From Ochrobactrum sp. RH2CCR150 (GTDB taxonomy: Bacteria > Pseudomonadota > Alphaproteobacteria > Rhizobiales > Rhizobiaceae): 64,000 nucleotides of DNA. Position 1 is the stretch's first letter. Every line of letters starts with the position of its first letter. The notes under the pieces are model-generated. The model worked only from the letters and a program-made list of their open reading frames with translations, was not told the DNA's origin and did no database searches. The DNA is taken from the NCBI GenBank assembly GCA_014138095.1, contig JACGXE010000002.1, positions 310,001 through 374,000 of the forward strand. The letters run 5' to 3'. The translations under genes and the position numbers were made by a program. Positions 18,309 to 27,777 of this stretch are shown one piece after another.

Positions 18309-19541
18309 ATGAAATGTGCCTACTTCGTGCGCCCGCACATTGGCGGGACATATTCGGTATTCACGCGGATGCGCGCGTCACTGGCGCGCTCGGACATTGA
18401 GCTGCGCTGGCTTGCAACGGGCGCTGCGGGCGATACCGTCAGCGTGCCCGAAGGGCAGGGGCTGGAGGATGCCGAACGGCAGGGCGATGCCATTGACCGG
18501 ATGGGTGTTCTCGATGAAGAAACCCGCGCCAAGCGCATTGTGGATTTTCTGCGCGATAATTGCTTCGATGCTGTCTTCGTCAATGTGCTGTCGCAGCGCT
18601 TTGAAACCAATCTTGTGCGCTATTTGCCCGCCGATATTCTGCGCATCATGATCGTGCACAGCATCACGCCAGGCACTTACGAGGCGGCACGCGCAATCCG
18701 TGATCATGTTCATACAACGGTCGGCGTGTCCAATCGCTGCCGCGACGATCTTGTGCGCGGCTATGGTTTCGACGCCGGTCGCACGCTGGTTATCCCGAAC
18801 GGGTTGAGCCGCGACCCCCATGTTGGCCGTGCACCATCGCGTAGCGCGGATGGGAAGCCAATCCGGCTTTTGCATCTTGGCCGTATAGACGACAGTTCCA
18901 AGGGTGTGTTCTGGCTGCCGGGCATTCTGCGACGGCTCACCTGTAATTACCATCTGACGATTGCAGGCGATGGACCGGACCTTGAAGCGCTGCGCCACAA
19001 GCTGGAACCGTTTGGCGACAAGGTCAGCTTTACCGGCTGGGTTGCGCCCTCTGATGTTTCATGGCTGGTCAGTCAGCACGACGCGCTGGTCATGCCGTCG
19101 CGCTATGAGGGGTGCCCGATGACGCTGATGGAAGCGATGAGCCAGGGATGCCCTGCCATCGTATCGCGCATTGCCGGCGTGACAGATATGATCGTCACCG
19201 ATGGTGAAGACGGGATGCTTTTTCCGATTGGCGATTGCACGCGGGCGGCGCAACAGATCGACCGACTTGCCAGTGACCCTCATCTCCACAACCGCATGGC
19301 AGAAGCAGCAGTCCAGAAAGTCACGTCAACCTTCGACAGCGATATTGTCGGGGGCGCTTACGTAAACCTGCTGCAACAATTGCACCGGGAGCGCCCCGAA
19401 ATTGCGCCGCCATTGGCGTTGTCGAACTGGTCCATGCCGAACGCACTGCATAAGAATTTGCGCAGCCGCTTGCCGCAACCTGTCAAGAACTGGCTGCGCC
19501 GCGTGCGGGAGAGAGTACATGCTGGGTGGTCCGCCGCTTAA
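18309..19541 (+). CDS. GT4 family glycosyltransferase
   Basis: 410-aa GT-B glycosyltransferase. N-terminal MKCAYFVRPHIGGTYSVFTR, donor-domain start LLHLGRIDDSSKGVFWLPGI and the nucleotide-sugar motif MPSRYEGCPMTLMEAMSQGC. The frame is open far upstream, but that part is antisense to the pyruvyl transferase gene and does not look like protein, so ATG 18309 is chosen. It starts the transcription unit that runs to 24764. Substrate unknown. Confidence 0.85.
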   Translation: MKCAYFVRPHIGGTYSVFTRMRASLARSDIELRWLATGAAGDTVSVPEGQGLEDAERQGDAIDRMGVLDEETRAKRIVDFLRDNCFDAVFVNVLSQRFETNLVRYLPADILRIMIVHSITPGTYEAARAIRDHVHTTVGVSNRCRDDLVRGYGFDAGRTLVIPNGLSRDPHVGRAPSRSADGKPIRLLHLGRIDDSSKGVFWLPGILRRLTCNYHLTIAGDGPDLEALRHKLEPFGDKVSFTGWVAPSDVSWLVSQHDALVMPSRYEGCPMTLMEAMSQGCPAIVSRIAGVTDMIVTDGEDGMLFPIGDCTRAAQQIDRLASDPHLHNRMAEAAVQKVTSTFDSDIVGGAYVNLLQQLHRERPEIAPPLALSNWSMPNALHKNLRSRLPQPVKNWLRRVRERVHAGWSAA

Positions 19542-19580
19542 TCGACGCACTTCAAAGACCAGCAATTGAAGGATTTCGCC

Positions 19581-20939
19581 ATGAATCTGTTCACATCGCA
19601 GTTTCGCAATTCCCAACTGCTGGGCGGCAAGGCGCATGCGCTTATTCCCGGCGGCTGCCACACCTATGCCAAGGGCGACGACCAGTATCCGGTTCTGGCA
19701 CCGGGATTTATCCAGCGCGGTTGCGGCTCGCATGTTTTCGACGTCGATGGCAATGAATATATCGAATATGGCATGGGAAACCGGGCCGTGGGGCTGGGCC
19801 ATGCCTATCCGCCAGTTTTGAAGGCTGTACGCGATGCGCTGGAGGATGGGTGCAACTTCACCCGCCCTAGCGCCATGGAAGTGAATTGCGCGGAACGCTT
19901 TCTTGAACTGATCGACACTGCCGAGATGGTCAAGTTCTGCAAGGACGGTTCAGATGCGACATCGGGCGCAATGCGTCTGGCGCGGGCCTATACCGGGCGT
20001 GACATGATCGCCTGCTGCGCGGATCATCCGTTCTTTTCCTCCGATGACTGGTTCATCGGCACGACAAAGATGAATGCTGGCATTCCGGCATCGGTCTCGG
20101 CTCTGACTGCGACCTTCCGCTATAATGACCTTGCCAGCGTAAAGGCTCTGTTCGAGGATTATCCGGGGCGTATTGCAGCCATCATTCTGGAACCGGCCCG
20201 TGCCGATGATCCGAAGGACAATTTTCTACATGAAGCGATGCGCATCGCCCATGAAAATGGCGCGCTCTTTGTGCTCGACGAGATGATTACCGGCTTCCGC
20301 TGGCACAGGCAGGGCGCGCAGAAACTCTATGACATCGTTCCGGACCTTTCCTGCTTCGGCAAGGCGCTCGGCAACGGTTTCGCGATTTCTGCTCTTGCGG
20401 GCAAGGCAGAATATATGCAACTCGGCGGCCTTAGCCAGACCGAGTTTCCGCGTGTGTTCCTGCTGTCGACCACGCATGGCGCTGAAACCCATGCCTTGGC
20501 CGCCGCCATGGCGACAATGGCTGTCTATCGCGATGAACCGGTCATCGAACATCTGTATGAACAGGGTACCAAGCTTGCGAGGGGGATGAACGAGGCTATC
20601 ACCCGTCATGGCTTAAGCAATCATGTCAGCACGGTTGGACGAGCCAGTTGCCTCGCCTATGCGACGCTGGATGAAACCGGCGCGCCATCACAGGCATTCC
20701 GTTCCCTGTTTCTTCAGGAGACCATTCGGCGCGGCGTGCTGATGCCTTCGCTGGTGGTCAGCTATACCCATAGCGATGACGATATTGCGAAGACGATCGA
20801 TGCGATTGACGGCGCTCTCGCTATCTATGCGCGGGCGCTGAATGACGGTGTCGGGGCCTATCTGACCGGACGTCCATCGCAGGTGGTCTATCGTCGCTTC
20901 AATGAAAGCGCGAATGCATGGCCGCCCGCGACGCTGTGA
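19581..20939 (+). CDS. Class III PLP-dependent aminotransferase (GSA aminomutase-like)
   Basis: 452-aa enzyme of the fold-type I class III group, closest in pattern to glutamate-1-semialdehyde aminomutases. Seen: VFDVDGNEYIEYGMGNRAVG, KFCKDGSDATSGAMRLARAY, FVLDEMITGFRW, and the PLP lysine in CFGKALGNGF (about K261). Start at ATG 19581 with AAGGA 7 nt upstream; an in-frame TTG at 19566 is less likely. True HemL genes are rarely in sugar clusters, so here it more likely transaminates a sugar or small keto-acid for a polysaccharide decoration (inference). It overlaps the next gene by 22 nt. Confidence 0.8.
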   Translation: MNLFTSQFRNSQLLGGKAHALIPGGCHTYAKGDDQYPVLAPGFIQRGCGSHVFDVDGNEYIEYGMGNRAVGLGHAYPPVLKAVRDALEDGCNFTRPSAMEVNCAERFLELIDTAEMVKFCKDGSDATSGAMRLARAYTGRDMIACCADHPFFSSDDWFIGTTKMNAGIPASVSALTATFRYNDLASVKALFEDYPGRIAAIILEPARADDPKDNFLHEAMRIAHENGALFVLDEMITGFRWHRQGAQKLYDIVPDLSCFGKALGNGFAISALAGKAEYMQLGGLSQTEFPRVFLLSTTHGAETHALAAAMATMAVYRDEPVIEHLYEQGTKLARGMNEAITRHGLSNHVSTVGRASCLAYATLDETGAPSQAFRSLFLQETIRRGVLMPSLVVSYTHSDDDIAKTIDAIDGALAIYARALNDGVGAYLTGRPSQVVYRRFNESANAWPPATL

Positions 20940-22255
20940 GAGGAATGCTGGCAGATCTGCTCGCATTCCTGACGCTGATCGGGCCAGTGCAAGCTGCTGC
21001 GGAGGCTAGACTTCCGATCCATGTCAGCGAAAACCACCGCTATTTTGAAGATGCAGCGGGCAAGCCATTTCTGATGCAGGGCGATACCGCCTGGTCATTA
21101 ATCGTCCAGCTCAAACGCGATGACGTGGACCTCTATTTGAAAGACCGTCGCAAGCGCGGCTTCAACACTCTGTTGGTCAATCTGCTGGAACATCAGTTTT
21201 CCAGCAATCCGCCTGCGAACGCCTATGGCGATAAACCGTTTAAAGACACGGCATTTGGCGAGATTAATCCACGCTATTTTGACCACGCCGCATGGGTGAT
21301 CGAGCGGGCGCAGGCGCTTGGCTTTGTCGTTCTGCTGGCCCCGGCCTATCTCGGCGCCAACGGCGGCGGGCAGGGCTGGTATCTGGAAATCGAAGCGGCA
21401 GGACCAGAACGGATGCGCGCCTATGGCGAAGCCGTCGCACATCGCTTTTCCAAATATACCAATATTGTCTGGGTGTTGGGTGGCGATTTTGATGCACCAG
21501 ATAAACGACTGGTGTCCAGTCTGGCCGAAGGCATCGCTGCGGTTTTGCCGAATGCGCTACAAACCGTGCATACGCGGCGTAACACCAACACCGCCCAAGT
21601 CTGGTCCGACGCCAGGTGGCTCTCGATAGACACTGTCTACGACTATGACGACGTTCATAGCTCCGTGCTTGCCCAGACCAAAGATAACCGGATGCCGGTC
21701 ATTCTGATCGAAACACTTTACGAGAATGAGCATGGCACGAAGGCGCAGTTGATACGCCAGAACGGTTATGGGGCGCTGTTGGCCGGAGCGGTTGGGCAGT
21801 TCTTCGGCAACAGCCCGATCTGGCACTTCAGCGGGCCGGGTGTGTTCGACTCTGACCGCGACTGGCGGCAGGAGCTGGATAGTCCCGGTGCACAATCGAT
21901 GACGGTTCTGCGAAAGCTGTTTGCAGTTTTGCCATGGACCGATCTGCAGCCTGATCGCAGCGGCCAGATCACCAAGGCTCAGAACCTTTACGCCGCATCG
22001 TTTTCGGGCGGGACGGGGGCCGTGATCTATGGCGAAGGAGGCAGCTTTTCCGTCCGCAAGGCAGTGGTGAAAGCTGGTGTTGACGTCACATGGATCGACC
22101 CTTCTTCCGGGGTTGGGACTCAAGCGGCCACGCCGCAGGACGATGGCCAGATGCTGACCTTTCGTAGCCCCGCAGAAAAGAATGCGGATGGGGATGGTGA
22201 CTGGATCTTGCTGATTGGCAAGCCGGGCCAGTTTGGCCCTGACCGAAAGGGGTAG
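20918..22255 (+). CDS. Secreted DUF4038 (apiosidase-like TIM barrel) protein
   Basis: 445-aa putative glycoside hydrolase. An N-terminal signal peptide is visible (ADLLAFLTLIGPVQAAAEA). The barrel begins with YFEDAAGKPFLMQGDTAWSL, the typical DUF4038 opening, with acidic candidates in WVLGGDFDAPDK and MPVILIETLYENEH. A small C-terminal beta domain follows from about residue 350, as in the collagen-binding-like domain often paired with DUF4038. It may trim or release the polymer made by this locus. Start ATG 20918 (overlapping the aminotransferase end); a second ATG at 20945 would still leave a signal peptide. Confidence 0.72.
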   Translation: MAARDAVRGMLADLLAFLTLIGPVQAAAEARLPIHVSENHRYFEDAAGKPFLMQGDTAWSLIVQLKRDDVDLYLKDRRKRGFNTLLVNLLEHQFSSNPPANAYGDKPFKDTAFGEINPRYFDHAAWVIERAQALGFVVLLAPAYLGANGGGQGWYLEIEAAGPERMRAYGEAVAHRFSKYTNIVWVLGGDFDAPDKRLVSSLAEGIAAVLPNALQTVHTRRNTNTAQVWSDARWLSIDTVYDYDDVHSSVLAQTKDNRMPVILIETLYENEHGTKAQLIRQNGYGALLAGAVGQFFGNSPIWHFSGPGVFDSDRDWRQELDSPGAQSMTVLRKLFAVLPWTDLQPDRSGQITKAQNLYAASFSGGTGAVIYGEGGSFSVRKAVVKAGVDVTWIDPSSGVGTQAATPQDDGQMLTFRSPAEKNADGDGDWILLIGKPGQFGPDRKG

Positions 22256-22377
22256 GTGCTACGCCCTTTCGCTGCTGTGCACCCCGCTTGTCTTTAACCG
22301 GATATGCCTTCGGTCAAATCGCTACCCCCACCGGTGCGTGATTAACTTGGATTATTGGGGATGCAGAGGAAACGACT

Positions 22378-23439
22378 ATGAAAGTGCTGGTTACCGGAAG
22401 TCAGGGTTACATCGGATCGGTCATGGTACCTATCCTCGTTCATGCGGGCCATGAGGTGTCGGGCTACGATATCGGTCTTTACGAACATTGCCTGTTCGAA
22501 GAAGGTGGCGCGGTCGTGAATGTACCGACGCTGCGCAAGGATGTGCGTGATGTGTTGCCGCGCGATCTGGAAGGTTTCGATGCTGTCATTCATCTGGCTG
22601 CGCTTTCGAACGATCCGTTGGGCAATCTCAATGAAGAACTGACCTATGACATCAACCATCGCGCCAGCGTGGCAGTGGCAAAAGCCGCCAAATGCGCGGG
22701 CGTGGGGCGTTTTCTCTTTGCATCGTCGTGCAGTAATTATGGCATCAGCGATGCTGATCTGATCGACGAAACCGGCGAGTTGAAGCCGGTGACGGCCTAT
22801 GGCCGCTCGAAAGTGCGCGCCGAGCAGGAAATCCGGGAACTGGCCGATGCGGATTTCTGCCCGGTCTATCTGCGACCCGCAACGGCCTACGGCGTGTCGC
22901 CTTTCCTGCGCTTCGATATCGTGTTGAACAATCTTGTTGCCTGGGCTGTGACCAAGGGGCTGATCTATCTCAAGTCGGATGGCACGCCATGGCGGCCCAT
23001 CGTGCATATCCGCGATATTTCCCGAGCCTTCATGGCGGCCATGGAAGCGCCGCGCGAAAAGGTCTTCAATGAAGCCTTCAATGTCGGCTCCACCGAACAC
23101 AATTACCGTATTCGTGACATTGCGGGCATTGTCGCCGAGACAGTGCCCGATTGCCGGATTGAATTTGCCGAAGATGCCGGGCCGGATACACGGTCCTACC
23201 GTGTCAGCTTCGAGAAATTGGCGCGGGTTCTGCCCAACGCAAAGCCGCAATGGGATGCGGCGGCCGGTGCGGAAGAGCTTCTGGCAGCCTATAGCCGCTC
23301 GACCCTGACGCTTGAGGAGTTCGAAGGGCCTCGGTTCCAGCGCATCGCGCATATTCGCAAGCTTCTGGAGGAGGGCGTTCTCGATAGTGATCTGCGGCGC
23401 GTGGAGCTTGTGCAACAGCCGCTGAGAGCAATCGCGTGA
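22378..23439 (+). CDS. NAD-dependent epimerase/dehydratase (extended SDR)
   Basis: 353-aa extended short-chain dehydrogenase acting on a nucleotide sugar. It has the Rossmann motif [13 protein letters not shown] (residues 5-17), [16 protein letters not shown] and the catalytic YGRSK (Y141, K145). The ribosome site AGAGGAAA precedes ATG. It lies 122 nt after the DUF4038 gene and abuts the DUF4910 gene. With the cytidylyltransferase-like and C-methyltransferase genes further on, it could be the 4,6-dehydratase or a 4-ketoreductase of an NDP-deoxysugar route; which one is not evident. Confidence 0.82.
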   Translation: MKVLVTGSQGYIGSVMVPILVHAGHEVSGYDIGLYEHCLFEEGGAVVNVPTLRKDVRDVLPRDLEGFDAVIHLAALSNDPLGNLNEELTYDINHRASVAVAKAAKCAGVGRFLFASSCSNYGISDADLIDETGELKPVTAYGRSKVRAEQEIRELADADFCPVYLRPATAYGVSPFLRFDIVLNNLVAWAVTKGLIYLKSDGTPWRPIVHIRDISRAFMAAMEAPREKVFNEAFNVGSTEHNYRIRDIAGIVAETVPDCRIEFAEDAGPDTRSYRVSFEKLARVLPNAKPQWDAAAGAEELLAAYSRSTLTLEEFEGPRFQRIAHIRKLLEEGVLDSDLRRVELVQQPLRAIA

Positions 23440-24764
23440 TGGATGCGCGGCCCGGCCCAGTGGACATGCACCAGTCTCCGGACGGAAAGGCGATCTACGA
23501 TCTGGCCGCGCAACTTTATCCGATCTGTCGTAGTCTGACAGGGGATGGCGTGCGGGAAACGCTCGCCATTATTGGCGGGCATCTGCCGCTGGAAATTCAT
23601 GAGGTGCCGACTGGCACACCGCTTTTTGATTGGAAAGCACCGCAGGAATGGGTGATCCGCGAGGCCTATATTGCTGACAGCAATGGCCAGCGGATTGTCG
23701 ATTTCGCGCGGCACAATCTGCATGTCGTGAATTTTAGTATTCCTGTGAGAACAAGGCTTTCGCTCGAAGCCCTCAAGAGCCACATTCACACGCTGCCCGA
23801 CCAGCCCAACCTCATTCCTTACCGCACCTGCTATCATGCGGAGGACTGGGGTTTCTGCATGGCGCATGATGATTTTCTGGCAATGGCGGAGGGCGACTAT
23901 GATGTGGTCATTGACGCCGAGCGGCGCGATGGCGCGCTTGTCTCCGGAGAATACACCCATCGCGGAACAACCGACGAGACTTTTCTTATCTCCGCGCATC
24001 TCTGCCACCCCTCGCTTGCCAACGATAATTGCTCCGGTCTGGCATTGCTGACGCTTCTGGGGGCGGCGCTCCAGTCACGCTCCACGCGGCTGACTTATCG
24101 CTTTCTGTTCGGTCCGGCGACATTCGGCGCGCTAGCGTGGCTGCGCCAGAACGAGCCTCATCTTGATCGCATCACCCATGGCCTTGTCCTGTCCTGCGTC
24201 GGCGACGATGGCGGACCGAATTACAAGCGCAGCCGTCGTGGTAACGCGGCGATCGACCGGATCATGGGGCAGGTGTTCGCGCAGTCTGGTCTGGCCGGGG
24301 CGACGATGCACGACTTCTGGCCCTATGGATATGACGAAAGGCAGTTCTGCTCGCCGGGATTCAACCTGCCGGTCGGCATGTTTCAACGCAGCCTTTATGG
24401 TACTTTCCCGGAATATCACACCTCTGCGGACAATCTGGATTTCATCAAACCGGAATGTCTTGAGCAATCCTTCAATCTCATCATGCAGGCCATTGAAATA
24501 GCCGAACGAAACTGGGTTCCGCTCAACACTTCACCCAAGGGTGAACCGCAGCTCGGACGCCGTGGGCTTTATGGCAAAACAGGCGGGGACAGCCGCGCCG
24601 CGCAAGAAGCGATGGCCATGCTCTGGGTCCTCAATCTGGCGGATGGCGGCGCGTCACTTCTCGATATGGCCGAGCGCTCGAAACTGCCTTTTGCAACGCT
24701 TGCCGGTGCTGCGGACAGATTGCGCGATGCGGGCTTGCTGATTGAGTTAAATCAAGGGCCCTAG
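23439..24764 (+). CDS. DUF4910/DUF2172 family M28-like protein
   Basis: 441-aa protein resembling the DUF4910 family, whose core is an M28-aminopeptidase-like fold. Visible: YPICRSLTGDGVRET near the N-terminus, TYRTCYHAEDWGF-like segment PYRTCYHAEDWGFCMAHDDF, putative metal-site stretches LISAHLCHPSLANDNCSGLA, VGDDGGPNYKRSRRGN, and PEYHTSADN. No enzyme activity is established for the family, but it recurs in polysaccharide loci. The ATG overlaps the SDR stop codon (TGATG); the GTG three bases earlier is an alternative. The 3' end overlaps the convergent RmlC-like gene by 4 nt. Confidence 0.75.
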   Translation: MDARPGPVDMHQSPDGKAIYDLAAQLYPICRSLTGDGVRETLAIIGGHLPLEIHEVPTGTPLFDWKAPQEWVIREAYIADSNGQRIVDFARHNLHVVNFSIPVRTRLSLEALKSHIHTLPDQPNLIPYRTCYHAEDWGFCMAHDDFLAMAEGDYDVVIDAERRDGALVSGEYTHRGTTDETFLISAHLCHPSLANDNCSGLALLTLLGAALQSRSTRLTYRFLFGPATFGALAWLRQNEPHLDRITHGLVLSCVGDDGGPNYKRSRRGNAAIDRIMGQVFAQSGLAGATMHDFWPYGYDERQFCSPGFNLPVGMFQRSLYGTFPEYHTSADNLDFIKPECLEQSFNLIMQAIEIAERNWVPLNTSPKGEPQLGRRGLYGKTGGDSRAAQEAMAMLWVLNLADGGASLLDMAERSKLPFATLAGAADRLRDAGLLIELNQGP

Positions 24765-25285
24765 ATTAAAGGCCAGGAGCGATCCTTGTCTGAAATGACA
24801 CTGGGCTGGTTCGGCCAAGGTATGCCGAGCGCCGGATCATCATAGCGCAGGCCTGTTGCATGATCCGGCGTATAAGGATGCGAGATCATGTAGCGGATGA
24901 GGACATTATCGGTAAGCGCCTGAAATCCATGGGCGCAGCCTTCCGGGATATAAAGCTGCACGCCATTCTCCGCCGAAAGCTCAAGGCCAACCCAGCGCAT
25001 ATAGGTGGGCGATTTGGGTCGTATATCCACCAATACATCCCAGACCGTGCCTTGCAGGCAGGTCACCAGTTTCGTCTCAGAATGCGGGTCGTTTTGGTAA
25101 TGCAAACCGCGCAAGGTGCCTTTCTCCCGGGAGAAGGAAAGACTGTGCTGCGGATAGTGCGTTTCCATCTGCCGTTCGGCAAAAGCCGCTTCGGAATAAA
25201 CGCGCGTAAACCAGCCGCGCTCATCCTCCATCCGTTCCGGTTCGATAGACCATGCGCCATCGATGTTCAAAGAAGTAAACCGCAT
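24761..25285 (-). CDS. RmlC-like dTDP-4-dehydrorhamnose 3,5-epimerase family protein
   Basis: 174-aa cupin epimerase, family-typical size. Catalytic pattern: GTLRGLHYQ with H62, LVDIRPKSPTY, IPEGCAHGFQAL, and the tyrosine acid in MISHPYTPDH (Y138). It should epimerise C3 and/or C5 of an NDP-4-keto-6-deoxysugar. No rmlA, rmlB or rmlD is nearby, so the substrate is probably the product of the local SDR and nucleotidyltransferase rather than classic dTDP-rhamnose (inference). It is alone on the reverse strand inside a forward cassette. Confidence 0.85.
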   Translation of the reverse strand: MRFTSLNIDGAWSIEPERMEDERGWFTRVYSEAAFAERQMETHYPQHSLSFSREKGTLRGLHYQNDPHSETKLVTCLQGTVWDVLVDIRPKSPTYMRWVGLELSAENGVQLYIPEGCAHGFQALTDNVLIRYMISHPYTPDHATGLRYDDPALGIPWPNQPSVISDKDRSWPLI

Positions 25286-25663
25286 ATATTTGCCCCGTTT
25301 CCGCCTGCCAGCATTCTGACAGCGCGGTCAGAGCTCGGTAGAGCCTTCTTCGAGGGACGATCTTCACCTTCCGGGGTAGATGCCTCCTCCCGATAGGTGA
25401 GCCGCCTACACCCTTGCTCGCCCTATGACGCAAGGCGGGTGAGGATCGGCAATATCCCTACGGCGATGGCTGCGCCCAATGGTATGTGCGTCGCGCTCCA
25501 GATGGCAGTCTCGGCAATCTTTAGACCGCTTAGTAGTTTGGGTCATCCGGTGCGGCGCGCGTATCTGGCCGCGACGGTGCCTGCTCAAAGCAGCCAAGTC
25601 GATATCAGTTTTGGGACCAGTGTATTCGTGGCCATTGTAAGGGCCAGAGCCGAGGGGGTGTGT
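25286..25663. promoter_or_regulatory. Divergent control region, no gene seen
   Basis: A 378-bp gap between the RmlC-like gene and the C-methyltransferase gene. The methyltransferase frame is open through part of it, but the translated sequence (25397-25663) has no family similarity. A CTTCGAGGGAC block near 25350, followed by TTCCGGGG, echoes the leader of the GT4 gene at 18255. Confidence 0.5.
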
Positions 25664-26965
25664 ATGACCATCCAGACACCGGATATTTCGCGGAGCAAAA
25701 GCATGACGCAAGAGCGGACCGGCTGTCGCCTGTGCGGTAAGTTGCTCAAACACACATTTGTGGATCTGGGCATGTCGCCGCCCTGCGAAAGCTTCGTTGC
25801 CGCCGATCAGCTAGACCGCATGGAGCCTTATTATCCGCTCTATGCGCTGGTCTGCGATCATTGTTATCTCGTGCAGCTGAAAGAGTATTTTTCGCCTGCC
25901 GAGATTTTTACGGAATATGCCTATTTCTCGTCCTTCGCGACCAGTTGGGTGGATCACGCCAGAGTTTATTGCGAAGCGATCACTGAAAGGCTGGAACTCG
26001 ATGAAAACAGTTTCGTCGTCGAGGTCGCCAGCAATGACGGCTATCTGCTCCAGCATTTCCTGCCGAAGGGTATTCCGGTTCTGGGTATAGAACCTGCCGC
26101 CAATGTGGCGCAGACGGCAATTGCCAAGGGCGTGCCGACACGGGTGGACTTCTTCGGCGCGCAACTGGCGCTGGAAATGCTCGGTGCCGGTCAAAGCGCC
26201 GATCTCATCATCGGTAACAATGTTCTGGCGCAAGTGCCTGATCTGAATGACTTTGTGCGCGGTATGCAGCTTCTGCTCAAGCCAGAAGGCGTGATTACGC
26301 TGGAGTTCCCGCATCTTGCCAATTTGATCGAGTTCAACCAGTTCGATACGATCTATCACGAGCATTTCTCGTATTTTTCGCTGCTGACAATTCGCTTCAT
26401 GGCGCACAGGCACCACCTCAAGATCATTGATGTCGAGGAAGTGCCGACCCATGGCGGATCGTTGCGGGTCTATCTGGCGCGCACCGGCAGCAAGCGGAAG
26501 GCGTCACCCCGGGTGGCGGCACTGCTCAAGAAGGAAGAGAGCTTCGGCCTCAATGATATCTCGACCTATGAGCAGTTTGCGGAGAAGACGCGCCATGCTA
26601 AGCGCGACCTCCTGTCCTTCCTGATTGCAGCCAAGAATTCCGGCAAGAGCATTTGCGGTTACGGCGCACCGGGCAAGGGCAATACGCTTCTCAACTATTG
26701 CGGCATCGGCACGGATTTTCTGGATTTCACCGTAGACCGCAATCCCTACAAGCACGGGCGCTATACACCCGGCATGCATATCCCGATCTATGACGTATCG
26801 GCGATAGACAAGTACAAGCCGGACTACATCCTCATCCTGCCATGGAACTTCAAGGATGAGATCATCCGGCAGATGCAGCACGTGGTCGAATGGGGTGCGA
26901 AATTCATCATCCCCATTCCCCATGTCCGATTGATCGATCCAGCTCTGATTACAGAGGAGCGTTAG
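25664..26965 (+). CDS. Class I SAM C-methyltransferase, NovO/TylCIII-like
   Basis: 433-aa sugar C-methyltransferase with the three-part layout of this family: N-terminal zinc-binding module (CRLCGKLLKHTFVDLGMSPP, later CDHCYLVQL), central Rossmann SAM domain (VVEVASNDGYLLQHFLPKG, then IIGNNVLAQVPDLNDFV), and C-terminal domain (THGGSLRVYLAR, GYGAPGKGNTLLNYCGIG). Family members add a methyl branch to C3 of NDP-4-keto-deoxysugars. Start ATG 25664 follows GAGGGGG at good spacing; ATG 25703 is the alternative. Two nt separate its stop from the next start. It predicts a branched sugar in the polymer. Confidence 0.87.
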   Translation: MTIQTPDISRSKSMTQERTGCRLCGKLLKHTFVDLGMSPPCESFVAADQLDRMEPYYPLYALVCDHCYLVQLKEYFSPAEIFTEYAYFSSFATSWVDHARVYCEAITERLELDENSFVVEVASNDGYLLQHFLPKGIPVLGIEPAANVAQTAIAKGVPTRVDFFGAQLALEMLGAGQSADLIIGNNVLAQVPDLNDFVRGMQLLLKPEGVITLEFPHLANLIEFNQFDTIYHEHFSYFSLLTIRFMAHRHHLKIIDVEEVPTHGGSLRVYLARTGSKRKASPRVAALLKKEESFGLNDISTYEQFAEKTRHAKRDLLSFLIAAKNSGKSICGYGAPGKGNTLLNYCGIGTDFLDFTVDRNPYKHGRYTPGMHIPIYDVSAIDKYKPDYILILPWNFKDEIIRQMQHVVEWGAKFIIPIPHVRLIDPALITEER

Positions 26966-26967
26966 TC

Positions 26968-27777
26968 ATGAAAGTCGTTCTGTTTTGCGGCGGTCTTGGA
27001 ACCAGAATCCGCGAATATTCGGAAAATGTGCCAAAGCCGATGATCCCGCTCGGCCATCAGCCGATCCTGCATCATGTCATGGAATATTACAGCGATTACG
27101 GTCACAACGACTTTGTGCTCTGCCTTGGCTACAAGGCCAATGTCGTGAAGGACTTCTTCCTGACGATCCGTCCGCAGACTTTTGCGGATTGCGTGGTCTC
27201 CAATGGCGGGCGCAATGTCGAATTGCTGGAAGAGGTGGATCGCGACTGGAGCGTGACGCTGCTCGACACCGGCATCTGGCGCAATATCGGCGAACGCCTG
27301 TGGAGCGCGCGCAGCCATGTCCAGAATGAAGACATGTTTCTGGCCAATTACAGCGATGGTCTGAGTGACGTCGATCTCGACGACATGACGCGGCGTTTTG
27401 AGGCGAGCGGCAAGATAGCCTGCTTCCTCGCTGTGCGCCCGCCGCTGACCTATCATCTGGCGGATATCGCCGAAGGTGGGGCCGTGCGGGCTTTCCGGAC
27501 GTCGAATACCTCTGATATCTGGATCAATGGCGGCTATTTCCTCTTCCGCAAGGAAATCTTCGATTACATGCGGGAGGGCGAAGAGCTGGTGCTGGAACCG
27601 TTCAGCCGTCTCATCGCCGACAATCAGCTGATGGCGTATAAATATGAAGGCTTCTGGCGGTCCATGGACACACTGCGCGACTGGCAGACGCTGGAAGACA
27701 TGGTCGAGAAGGGCGATATGCCCTGGAAGAAACACAAGGCGGAGCAGCGCGCTGCCAACATCGCCATAGCGCTATGA
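26968..27777 (+). CDS. Glucose-1-phosphate cytidylyltransferase-like nucleotidyltransferase
   Basis: 269-aa sugar-1-phosphate nucleotidyltransferase. It opens with VVLFCGGLGTRIREYSENVP and KPMIPLGHQPILHHVMEYY, the RfbF/DdhA-type signature, followed by NYSDGLSDVDL (metal and nucleotide contact) and INGGYFLFRKEIFDYM. Family members make CDP-glucose. The ribosome site AGAGGAG precedes ATG 26968. It overlaps the PIG-L gene by 4 nt. No typical CDP-glucose 4,6-dehydratase (DdhB) neighbour is visible, unless the SDR at 22378 fills that role. Confidence 0.85.
   Translation: MKVVLFCGGLGTRIREYSENVPKPMIPLGHQPILHHVMEYYSDYGHNDFVLCLGYKANVVKDFFLTIRPQTFADCVVSNGGRNVELLEEVDRDWSVTLLDTGIWRNIGERLWSARSHVQNEDMFLANYSDGLSDVDLDDMTRRFEASGKIACFLAVRPPLTYHLADIAEGGAVRAFRTSNTSDIWINGGYFLFRKEIFDYMREGEELVLEPFSRLIADNQLMAYKYEGFWRSMDTLRDWQTLEDMVEKGDMPWKKHKAEQRAANIAIAL

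Noticed and set aside
25397..25663. 89-residue N-terminal extension of the C-methyltransferase
   Set aside because: No similarity to the family; GAGGGGG followed by ATG 25664 and the CxxC module define the start.
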